NCBI GenBank assembly: GCA_012845835.1
Contig: JABAKD010000007.1
Span: 11,707,511 to 11,771,510, forward strand
DNA from: Undaria pinnatifida
Taxonomy: Eukaryota > Sar > Phaeophyceae > Laminariales > Alariaceae
Length of the DNA stretch: 64,000 nt
Reading direction: 5' to 3'
In this document: in pieces, positions 26,401 through 38,400 of the stretch
How positions within the stretch are numbered: position 1 is the first letter of the stretch
Layout: each line of letters starts with the position of its first letter
Program-made: the position numbers and the translations under genes
The notes under the pieces: generated by a model
What the model was told of the DNA's origin: nothing
Seen by the model: only the letters and a program-made list of their open reading frames with translations
Databases searched by the model: none

Positions 26401-29400
26401 TATCTGCAGCAGAGAACGCGGTGCGGGTGATATTGTCGCAATGTATTTATCGATCCACTGGGGGCATTCTCGTTGATCGGTTAAATACAGGCAGGAGACA
26501 AGTTGTCAAACTACGGCATGCTTAGTTCCATTAAACGGCTTCTGTGACCGGTGGGTGGTTGACGTCGATCGGCGCAATACTAGTGTGATTACTTATCTTT
26601 GACGATACAGTATTGACTGTAGGACGACAAGTACTATCGACCTCTACACTGTGTTCCACCAGTCGCTTGTCGTCAATCATTGATTTACTTGCCGTATCGA
26701 TGAGGGGCGTTCAATGGGGTTTCTATTTCGTGGTTACTCAGATACTCATGTGAGGGTACTGACCCAGCCTACGGTATTGTAGTATCATAAGCCTATTTTT
26801 ACTACCGGACTTGAGCCACTCGCGCGAGTGGCTCTGTTTTCATGGACAAAAAAATGCTTGATGTGAGTAGTTTTGGCGCCGCGTAGATACCCATTCAAAC
26901 ATGCGGATTGATTTCGTCTAATATAGCATATCAAGAAACCGAAAGACCGCAAAGGACCAGACAGGTTACTCCTGCGGGTGACGCCGAGCCACTGCCAAAA
27001 ATAGTGCCTAAACTGGGATCCCCCTATCGTAGCCAGGGTCATTCAGGTGATAATTTATGGATAACATACGCTTGGGTGGTTCGCAAAGGGTGCGAGGCTG
27101 CCACCGAATTCCTTCGTGACCGCTTTTTTAGCTTGGAATATATGTTTAAAAGCAACTATGCCGCAGTAGTCATTTTGCGTTATGTCGGAAACATTAGGCC
27201 AGCAAACACGCAGAAACCGCTAGCCTATAAAGTTCACCAAGTTGCCTGACCGTTGATGACGTTTATCAGACAAGAACAGATGCAGAGTATACACGTTTTT
27301 GACAAATGATAAACATAAAGTTACAGTGAATAAAGTGTGTACGATACGTTCGTCACTACCACCCTTTTGATATATTTGTATATCAGTACGATCGAGAACG
27401 CAAGCCATCCGGACGGAGTGCCACATCAACGAACCTCGTCACTTCCCATATGACGACACCGTCAAAATATATCCTCCGTTTTGTATTGCCGTCGACGGTG
27501 TGGCCAACAGCAGTGACGTGCGCTATGAAAGTTTGGCCCTGTCTACTTGTAAAATATATTGCAAATCGCGATGAACCGTGAAAAATTTTGCAGGTGCTCT
27601 GTACACGCGGGAAGGGATGGTTACCATCGATGGCAAGGCAAATTTCGTCAACAACTCGGCAGCTAGCGGAGGTGAGAGATACCTCGGCATACTTCAACGG
27701 CGCGCCCACGCATTTACCCTCAGCTGTTGTTGGCATTAGAATCACGACACAACGTTCAACAAGAATTGTTAAAAGTATTAGTTCGAATGTGACGTACACG
27801 GAAGAGATTGCCTCTACATTCCGGTAGCTGTTCGACCATCACCACAAACTGAAACCTCACCGTTGTGCTATATATACCACGGCAGGGGTGCCGCAGATTC
27901 TAAGAGTTTTCCGGGCTCCTAAAACGAGGAGCTAGCCTAATATCTCACCTGAACAACGACTTGAAAGGCATTCGTTCCCGCCACCCGACCAAACCCCTGT
28001 GCCTTAGTCTTAAAACAATATGTACTCGCAAAGAAACTTGACTAACCGGTAGTTCCACTCTTGAGAGGAGCTCAATCCGAACCATATACCTTTCTTTGGC
28101 TATAAACTGCAGCCCTTACAGTGGGATGATTACTTTTTGACCCTTACAAACCGGAGTACGGTCCGTAGTGCATTTTGTCACCGAACGTATTCGGATGTAA
28201 GCCATATTGTAGGACGAAGCAAAATCGTACCAGCGGAATATGCAAGCGAAATATTAGAACACTCTGATGTTGGTGTACACAAGGACTACGCACTGGGTAG
28301 GATATTACTGTTTTGCTAGTGTTTTATACGTGGTGTATGTGTACGCATATGCTGGACGAAGCACGTCATGTGCCCCACGTGTATATGTGGTTGCTTTGCA
28401 TGTAAAGTATTTCAGTCGAATGGACCAAGATGACGACATATTTGAGCTCTTCTACATCATTAGCGATTGCACGTCATTGACCGAACCGGTTCTGACCGGT
28501 AAGGACCTTCAAGAGTGACCATCTAACAGTGAGTCTAGTCACCTTTCCAGTAATGTTTTTTCAAGTGGCTAGGTCGTAGAAAAGTATGGTCATGTTTCCC
28601 AGGGCGTAGAAATGTATGGTCGTGTTTGGTCGTGTTGCCCCAACGAATTCTTTCGAAGTAATAATTTGGGGGTAAGATATTGAACTCCACATGATAGGAG
28701 CTCAGAAATTTTCTGCTGCACCCCTACCATGCAAAGGATGACCCTTGATATAAAAAAATAGTTCTCAAGGGCTGATTCTACGATAGGTCCCCCCACAACC
28801 AGCGAGTTTCTTTAGCAAATGTTTATGGCTGCTCGACACAAGGAGGGGTACTATTGAAAGGGAATAGTTGTACGATTTCTCGTGCGCGATAGTCTATCGA
28901 TCGATATTGTCGGGGTGTCGAGGGACAGCGTATTTCAGGAGATACGACCGGTAGCTGGTTTTGAAACCGGCCATTTCGTTGAACAAACGTTGGGGGGCTA
29001 CGTAGAACGACGTCAAAGAACTATGCACGCAGTAAAAACATCACTAAGCTTAACAAACAAGCGCAATTATCAGTACTTAAGATTTGAGAGGTTGGGATGT
29101 GACCAGTGCCGGCTCGTGTATGTCCTTGTTGCATATGGACTACTGATTTCATCAATTTAATGCTGCTGTCAGCGTTGTTCATCTCCCGTGTAATCATTAT
29201 TTTTATTTGGTGATACTCAGTGACTGGTATTTTTCGATGTTTTCTGACGGCAGTTTCGATCGGCAGAAATGTTCAGCTTGTTTTCTACAACATTTTTCGA
29301 TAAGGATATTACCTCTCGTCACGTTCTGGTTCCGCCGTCAGGTAACTTTACATACTCATTCTGAGACTTTCGTATACTTATCATTTGGTAGGTTGTTAGA

Positions 29401-32400
29401 CATTGCATTATCGGGAATTATTTCCAAACGCTCGTTTATGAAGAAGACAAGGAGGATCCAGTCGGCTTGAAAGACTCAACGGTGATGTTGACGAAGGAAA
29501 CGTGTTCCGTATCTAACGTTTGGTATTCCATCGATTCCTACGGTCAAGTATATTAAAGTACAGCTTCGCATATCTTTGACAGAATATTCGTGACATCTAT
29601 CGCCCGAATAGCACCTACCAACTCGCACCGTAAAATATTGAAAACAGTATCATTTTTTTTTCAAACCCCATCTCAGAATACATGTACGACCTACTCTAAC
29701 CCTTTATATCTTTACCTGAACTTTGGCAGACACACCACATGTGGAACGAGTGTTGCACGCATGTAATCGTCAATGTGGCTTGCCGTTCTCGTGTTATCTA
29801 AATCATTCTTAGGAAGATGGTCGACGCCATTGTGAGAAGTGCCGGCATGACGTGATTCCCCGCGGATACGCGGACTTGGATAGTCACCATTAATACAATT
29901 GGGGCAGGCATCGTATCAAGTGAAGGATGCTTTTAACGCAGCGCCTACAGAAGTAAGGGTACGCAACCAGTTCAACTTGCGCAATTATTTCACTATTGGA
30001 ATCAGCATTTTGGCGCACTCCAGTAACTTGACGTTGGTGTTGATTAAGCCTAATGTCACGAATGGTTCCAGTTTCGACTTAGGCACCGCTGTGGAAAGTG
30101 CGCTTGTTACAGATGCCAGTGCTCTCACGATATGATACATATAACAACAGCATATTAATCACGGTCATGGCACGTGACCGTACTGCGTGCGTTGACATCA
30201 GCGCTCAACGGGAATGTAATGTTTGCAATGTATACTTTTTTAACCTGTAAATACATCGACAGTGTCGTATCTCATTCGGAATCGAACGTGGATAGCCGTG
30301 TTAAGGCAGTGGGATGTTGCCGGCTACGCCACCGGTACGCGTGAAAAGCTACACGTCGTCAGTGGGCCCGAACGACATGTACACGCACGCGATGACAGGG
30401 TCGTTTGCGCGGTGCTCGCCGACGTTGTTTGTTCTTATTGTCAATTACAACACCTGTTCAGAGATCAAGTCGACTTTCATTACTGGCTTGTTCCACGTGA
30501 TCATCAAACAGAGAGCGTTGCACAATATCTCCGCGTCATTGCTCACTATGATAGGTAAAACACGAAATAGAAGCGTACGTCGTCAGTTATACCCGCCCGG
30601 TAGAAATTCCGGGATAATGCCTGAATACTGCTACTGGGAATGTGCGAAATTATATATGCATTCGAGTCTGGGATATATCGAGCACGCTCATAATCCCGTG
30701 AAAACATTTTTCGGAATTGACCGCTTCCCTCGAACAACCAACTTTGTTAAACACGTTTCGTCGTATATTTTTCCTAATCTTCAGACAGATGCAAGCAAGT
30801 GGCTCAATGTATGACGTTGCCTCATGGGAAGGTGCCAACTGTGGTGGAGAAGCGCTCATATATCGGTCCATATCTGTGCGACAGTATAGATTCTATGATT
30901 TACATGTACCGGGGTTGAACCTCTCATAACGTTTCGACGCTTGGAGATACTGTTTAGATGAAGACGTGTGCACTACATCTTATTATTGTATTTTTGATAT
31001 AAGACTAACACCCTTGCCTTATGCGTCCCACGATACCCACAGGTGCAATATATTGCTTCATGAGCAACTTTACTGTGGCGGGTGCAATGTCCTTTACTGG
31101 TGACCTGGCTGCTACAGAAGAAGGTAAAGAGTGATGAACGAACAAATTCCGTACCGACTCGAATCACGGCTGGAACGCTTTCGGTACACCCCACATATTC
31201 TAAAAATATTTTTGTGCTGACCAGTGTTGGCAAAAATATAACCTCAAATATTTTTTTTATTTCTGGTCCAGAATAAACTCTTCACGACAGCCGTCATGCA
31301 TATCATAAGTGTTATAATCGGGGTGTCACAGTATATATATAGACTTTCCGTAAAGAATGCAGCCTTGCGTCTTCTGCCCGGCATTTCTGGTGGTGTTTCA
31401 CAACCTTCCAACGGAGTCGTCTTTCTATATTCGGCATTACAGTGAATCCATACGTGGCACATACTTTAGTCGTCATCAAAAGAATGTAGTGAATTGAACA
31501 TCGGTATAGATGCTGTCGGAGGTTCGATGATTAACCTCAAATGTTCCTGTCGGAGGTTCGATGATTAACCTCAAATGTTCCGTCTCGCGCTACAAGAGGT
31601 AACTGCATTATTCAATTTTGCGCACTTTACGTTAGCCCAAACAAAAAAAATAGAATCAAGGAAAACTAGTGAGAAAGTTTGATAATGCTACTGCAAAAGT
31701 ATACGATAAGAATAATAAACAAATTCCGCCAGCCGTGAGATCGAACATTTCGTCGATTTTAATATTTGCAAGATGTGGTTGATACTCCGATCGCCCGTAT
31801 TGCTGGGTGTGTATCGTCAATAAGAATATAAAGGTTGGGGACTCCCCTTAAAGGTAAATACAGCCTAGCTTGTACCAGGTCATGCCAATCAATCTGTTCG
31901 TGGCAACTATAACACCCGGCCTTGTGGGGGATAAAATATGACAGCTAGCTAGCTGTGGATTGCACCAGTACATCATGTATATCCTGTAGGCGTATGACCG
32001 GTGGGGGGAGGGGGGCATCTATAGCAGGGACATATATCATACATGAACAGTAGCATAGCGGTTGCGCAGTGCTAGTATGTGACGTTGGGGGCGGTGGGGA
32101 AAGGGTGAGGGGGTAAACTGAAACTCGACCATGTGAATGAATTGAGTGGAGGAGCTGCTGCACGTCGGGCTCGAATGAAAAGTAGATTATGTCACCTGTC
32201 CCTGTGTCGGGTAGTAGTCGTTAAACTGTTGCCGATTTTGATTTTCTGTGTGGCGTTGGTGGAGGCAGGAGGGAGGGAGGGAGGGAGGGAGGGGGGGTTA
32301 GTGGAGGGGGGTGACGGGGGTGAATGAGAGCCAAATATTCCATGTACCTGCATGCTGAATGAAAATGCCCAATATTTCAAAGGAAACTTACAGGGTGGAC

Positions 32401-35400
32401 GAAAGAAAACTGTTGTACGTGAGGTTGGTTTGACGGTAATGTTATTATCATAGTCGTTTCTGATTCCCGAATAAAGAAGATCAATACTTATGGTATGCTG
32501 TTGTTTTGTTATTTTTCTGTGTTTACCCTTGAATTTAATTAAGATCGCCTAATTGAATATGCGATGGAGTGGCCTGAGATATAGACAAACATTGCAGACC
32601 TAATAAGCCTTTCGGGTTGACCTACAGTTAATAGAGCAACCATGCCTGGGTATGGGTAATAGGACAACCATGGCTGGCAATCTAGGTGATAATCAGATAT
32701 AGTACAGAATATGATAATTTTTAAGGTCGTATATAGGTCCATTGCGTATTTCGATGCGGGGATGGGGTAGTCGGACACAAGAGTATGATAGAACGTTCGG
32801 CACAGCACTTCCGAATATGACGACCACTTTAGAGTGACTTGCCAGGTAGCTACCCACGTAGTGCTGCTATATAGTCTACTCAATAAAAAAATACACGACA
32901 ACAAATTGTCCCGAGAATTTGGTGTTCGTTTACATACGCAGCATGTCGTCGATCAAAATTTCATTTCTTGTCACGAGTATTGTTTTGGGGGGCTTCAACA
33001 TATTCTGCGCAGACCGAACGGTGGTTGAAAAACCGCTTGCTTACTGCGTGCATGCCCGTATGTTCACGAAAGCTATGTTAAACTCGGTTATTTATTCTTC
33101 ATACGCCGTTTGAACGCTTTAAGTAACCATCAATAACGGATATGTAAACATTAATGTATTTTTCTTGCTGATCGCTGTACCGACTTCGTGGGTTATCACG
33201 AATACTTCCTCGATAAGTCATGTCAACGGTTTACGAACCGAGATTGGCGGTGTTGAGGTTGACGCAGTGTCGTTAAAAAATATGTACGTTGTATTGTACT
33301 GAACTGCCATAAACATATTCTCTTAGTCTAGTCTATAGAAAGAACAATTAGGTTCATGTAACCGGTCGCGATTACGCTGCACAGCGCTTGGATCGTTGAC
33401 ATGATGTACTGCAAACTCGCGCGCGACTAATTGAAGGGCACCTAGCTACAGCTTTTAAATGCCTGCACAAGGCTTCTACTCAGCGTGAAGTTTGGCACCA
33501 GCGTCGCTGGTGGCCTTGACACGGAGAAACCTGAACCGTTGACGAAACCGACAATTACCCTGTTACAAAAGCATTGCTCCTGGTCGCATAATTGACCTGG
33601 GACTTATCTGCTCAGCTTGGACCTACTACAAGGCAACGATGACAAGCATAGCTCAAACTCGTTTCGCGCATCCAACTGCGTCTAATATTCTGCCGGTGCC
33701 ATGGGAGTTATGAGCTTCGCGTTATCTTGGACCGTCACCTTCATTAACAATACTGCTTCGAATCAGCGGTTGAATCGTTGACATGATGTACTGCAAACTC
33801 GCGCACGACCAGTTGGAGCGCACCCAGCTACAGCTTTTAGATGCCTACATAAGGTGACCTTGACACTGAGAAACCTGAAGTGTTGACGAAACCGACATTT
33901 AACCTGTTACAAAGGCATTGTTCTTGCTCGTATTATTGACCCGCAATATGTCTGCTCAGCTTGGACCTATTACAAGGCAACAACCACAAGAATAGCTCAC
34001 ACTCGTTTCGCGCATCCAACTGCATCTACTATTCTGCAGGTGCCATGGGAGTTATGAGTTTCGCGTTATCTCGGACTATCACCTTCATTAACAATACTGC
34101 TTCGAGTTTCGGGGGCGCCATGCACATCGTGTCACCCACACAACTTGAAGTGAGCGGTTCAAGATTTGAGTCGAATTTAGCATCTGTTGGCGGAGCCATC
34201 TACATTTTGGATGGGAATGAAGCTTACGCATTTTTCAGCGCATGCGTATTTAAAAGCAACGAGGCTACAGACGGCGGTGCTTTCTATTCTCAGCGGGGCC
34301 CGGGCATGGACATTTTCAGCACGTCCCTATTTCTCTCCAACTTCGCACGTGAGTCGCTGATAGTGACCATGTTGAACAGAGGGTTTAACGAGGGAGAAAT
34401 ATTCTCTTGCTTACGATACACTTTCTCTTTTTACACTTTTCATGTACTCACAAAACTGGGTTTGAAATATAAATTTGATGTAGGACGTACATTTGCCTTC
34501 GGTGGCGGTAGATTGAATGATATTGCGTAAAAGATGGGATGGAAACGTTGATACTGCTTGGTGCCTCTCATTAACATTCTATGGCATGAAGCGAACTCAA
34601 CAATATACCTCATGATCCCAATACTCCTTGAAAAAATATACCAATTTGCAGAGTGCAAGGTATAGCGCTCGAGCCCAAGGCATCATCTGATGACGATCCA
34701 ACGGTACTTCTTACTTTCATGGCAATTCAGGTGTTTCAGGAGGAGCGGTGTATCATACGGGATCCATGCAAGCGTTCAGCACAACCTTTACTGAGAACAA
34801 GGCTGGAATAGAAGGCCCCGCGATCATCAGCATTGGTTTGCTGGAAAAGTTACTCGATGTCTCGTTTCTCGACAACGCTTACTACTGCAGTGGAGGCGAG
34901 TTCGGCTATATCGTCGCAAACGAGGCAAGATTGAATATAGAAGTTCGAACTGCTCATTTCCTGGAAAGGCCACATTGGTGTGGAACGTGTGCCGCTTGTG
35001 TTGATGTAGAACCCGGGTTACGGCATTTCTCACTCAAACGGTTGCAACCGCCCGCAGGCTGTGCACCAACTGCACCTCCACAGGAAATGCAAAAATAACC
35101 CGACGCCCGACAACGCAAAGGAGGATGTCTTTGGTATCTAAGGCTGTATCGTGGGCGCCTTTAATGTTCCACGAGCATCTTGGTGCAGTTGGCATCATTG
35201 TGCACGACGGTGCATAGACAACATTCCTGAATAATTTGGTGTGCCCCGTTGATGCAACACCATGTGCGCTACAGGTTGAGACGCAGCAGAAAACTTTCTG
35301 CAGCGATTGCTTTCAGGAGGTTTGTGCACGATGCTCAAGCGGTGACGATGTCCTCATGACGTTCGAATCCGTCCGATGCTGTGGCTACCCTGTCTGTTCC

Positions 35401-38400
35401 AAGACGCCCGTCGGATCAAGGGCCGTGTCAAACGGTGCCACCGTCGAGACCCTTTACCTAGAGAAAGGCTACTTCCGAACATCAAAAATAAGCATCTCTG
35501 TGCTCAGGTGTTTCCAGGAGAAGGCATGCCTTGGCGGCACTGATGTCAATTTGTACTGTGCTCTTGGCTACAAGGGACCATGTGAGAAAATTTCAGAGGG
35601 CCTTTTGTTTTCGTGACAAAGAAAGTCCTACATTAATATGTACGTAAACACTATCGCAGCCACCTACCTCGGATCACCCAGTGCATTCGCCGGTCCACAC
35701 ATAACTTAGCAGTGTTGACGGCAAATATGCAGCCACGTGCATGCCCGTCTGTTGTTAAATATATGCCAATTTTATACCTGTAGAACCATGCTTCGAAGCA
35801 TGTCGCATCTCCAGCCCCAGAACCCAATGATAGTTGGCAACGTATATCACCAGCTATCAGCGTGCACGGAAAAAAAGATCCGCGGTGTTTCCAGGGGGTT
35901 CACGTTTCGCATCCCCTGGCTATCGTTGAGACGAACGTGTGCCTGTGTATAGAGTGTGTGTTTCCTCTAGTAGTGTTTCAACAGGCGAGGTTGCTGGTGT
36001 ACCTAGACTTTCGTGCCCCCACGGTGTTGATAATGCGTTTTTATATTGGACGGAGTATGCGACAGAATTCGGTGGCGCATTACCAGTGGGTAGACAAGCT
36101 CCGGCGTCCGAAACACTTGTTGACTACCTCAGTCTTGGACAAAAGAGGTTGACTTCACGAAATTAATCTCGAAAGCAATTAATTGGCAACGTTTTCTGCG
36201 GTGTCTTTTGTACTTTACTAATATCAAACATGCCAACCTAATTCAATATGACTCCTCATCACATGCCAACTTGAAGCTGTATTCTCGCTTCCACTCCAAT
36301 TGGTGAATGCCACAAGTATAGACCTGCCAGGTGAACCACGATCCATGTCGTATTACGCAGCTCTGCTCACGAATCCAAGCAACGGTAGTCACAACTGCGC
36401 AGTACTAAACAATACCAAAACATGAACGCACCGAAATTTGATGTCGCATTGAAGAAAGACATCCAAAATGGTGACATTGTTTTGGTAAGCTATTGTAGTG
36501 TGAACAAGAATTGGGTTTTGAAGGTTCCGACGTTTTGTATAATTGTGCGTGTAATGCAAAACCAACATTAACTTGCGCTTTGGGGTTCATGGTACCCCCT
36601 GGACGACCACAAAATGGGAAAAAATCCAGGTACTTTCCAAACTCGAAACGCCTAATACTTTGATTCGTGCTTCAAGGTGACGACATACCGACGTCACTCA
36701 CGCACAATCTTCTTCTACGTTCGTGCCCCGTCCACAATTTCCTGTTCAGATTGCGCCGTGTGTGAAGAAGGGTTTGCGCCAGCGATGTCACACAGCTGTC
36801 GAAAATGCTCACGGAAACTCGAGCTCGGCCTTACGATTACCGCCACAGTAGCTTTATTGCTTTTGGCTGCTCTCGGGCTGTCCCACTTGAGAAGTGTGAG
36901 GCCTGATGCAATCAACGACCGTCAGGGAGAGTCGACAGGCACCGTCAGGAGGCGAAATATTCGTGCCTGGTTGGCCATACGATTCTACTCCCTTCCGCCT
37001 GCGACCTTTAAAATTGCGCTGACAGTCTGGCAGATACTGTTTCAGGTACAAGGCTGCTAAACGTGATGATAGAGTGTGAAAAAAGACCTATTCAATTATT
37101 TGCCAGTCCAAACTGCTCATGTATGACATTATTATTATCTACAGAGGATGCCGAACGGTATTCTTTTCAAGACCATGTATGCCTTCCCCATCCAGATACA
37201 TTCTTTGATTCAAGTTTGAACATTGGCCGTTGATATGTTCGTTAGTGTGGCCGGATACGCGTAATCGTGTAGGTGATGGCACTCTCGCGACCCAAAATGA
37301 TAGGATATCGGCCACGTCTTGAGCCCACAAATGAATATATTGTTATTGACTTCTGCTGTTGTTATCGAAGTGTTAGCTGACAATAATTTCCAATACCGTC
37401 AACTCTGGTCCCTGATACTGCGCTGCACAACCAGATCGGATGTTCAAGGTGGTGTAAAAAGGGAATTATCATGCCGTAAACCGAGGGCTAGCTGGTACTC
37501 ATAGTCCCACCATATCTGAAACAAAGCGGGTGGTTATACGAATCAACCAACCGTTTCATTTACCCCTTTTTTGCGGGCGACGCACACTTCGCGTACGCAA
37601 GACGCTACTAGTTGAGTGGTTCATTAGGTCGGTATATACTCTGCTATAGCATTCCTTGGGTGCACTACAGATCGTGAGATTATTGGAGATGCAACATTGG
37701 TTAGGAAGGATGCCGTCAACATTCGCGAAGCACATTCCGACTCCCATTCTCCCTTCCCTGATGCATTGATTGATCCCAACAGTTTGACGCGATATCTGGA
37801 GACGTGTTCCCCGGCGTGTACAAGGCATTCGTTTCGAACCTTGGCCTGATCAACCTGGACCTGGGCTTTGTATTGTCTTACTCGTGCATCGTCAGCATCA
37901 ACTTCTATGACAATCTTCTGGCCGCTACGATCGCCCCAATTGTGATTGTCGTGGTTTTGGCCGGCAACTACCTTGTCGCCGTCTTAAGAAATACTAGCTC
38001 AGCATCGGAAATGCGTGAAATTCTGAGAAAACATCAGGCCTCGGCGATATATTTAGCTTTATTTGTTTACTCGCCGGTTTCCAACAAGATATTCCAGACG
38101 TTTGCCTGCGACGAGCTAGACGACGGGAATAGCTACCTTCGCGCTGACTACAGCGTCAGCTGCTTGACACATCGCCATAATAGGTATAAGACATACGCTA
38201 AGGTGATGGGGTGTGTATACCCTTTCGGTACGGCCGCATTGTTCGCGCTTGTGCTTGGTCGACACAGGAGAGACCTCATTAAGCCCGACCGTAGAAATAA
38301 TTCAAGATTGACTCCATTCCGTCCTCTATGGGCATCGTACAAGCCGTCTCGGTATTACTACGAAGTTATTGAGTGCGGTCGTCGGGTATGTCTCACCGGC

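Noticed and set aside
27383-27799. 138-codon minus-strand ORF
   Set aside because: It is the shadow of plus-strand rung exon 6, which has splice sites and a clear motif.
28416-28498. Possible exon between TATTTCAG and GTAAGG reading D-Q-D-D-D-I-F-E-L-F-Y
   Set aside because: 83 nt is not phase-symmetric and the peptide lacks the rung signature.
30446-30555. Open stretch between CTGTTCAG and GTAAAAC
   Set aside because: Open frame but no rung motif or similarity to other exons; splice-like borders are common by chance.
30836-30929. C-G-G-E-A-L-I-Y-R-S reading resembling a rung
   Set aside because: No convincing acceptor, no F-x-x-N-x-A, and the frame ends in a stop rather than a donor.
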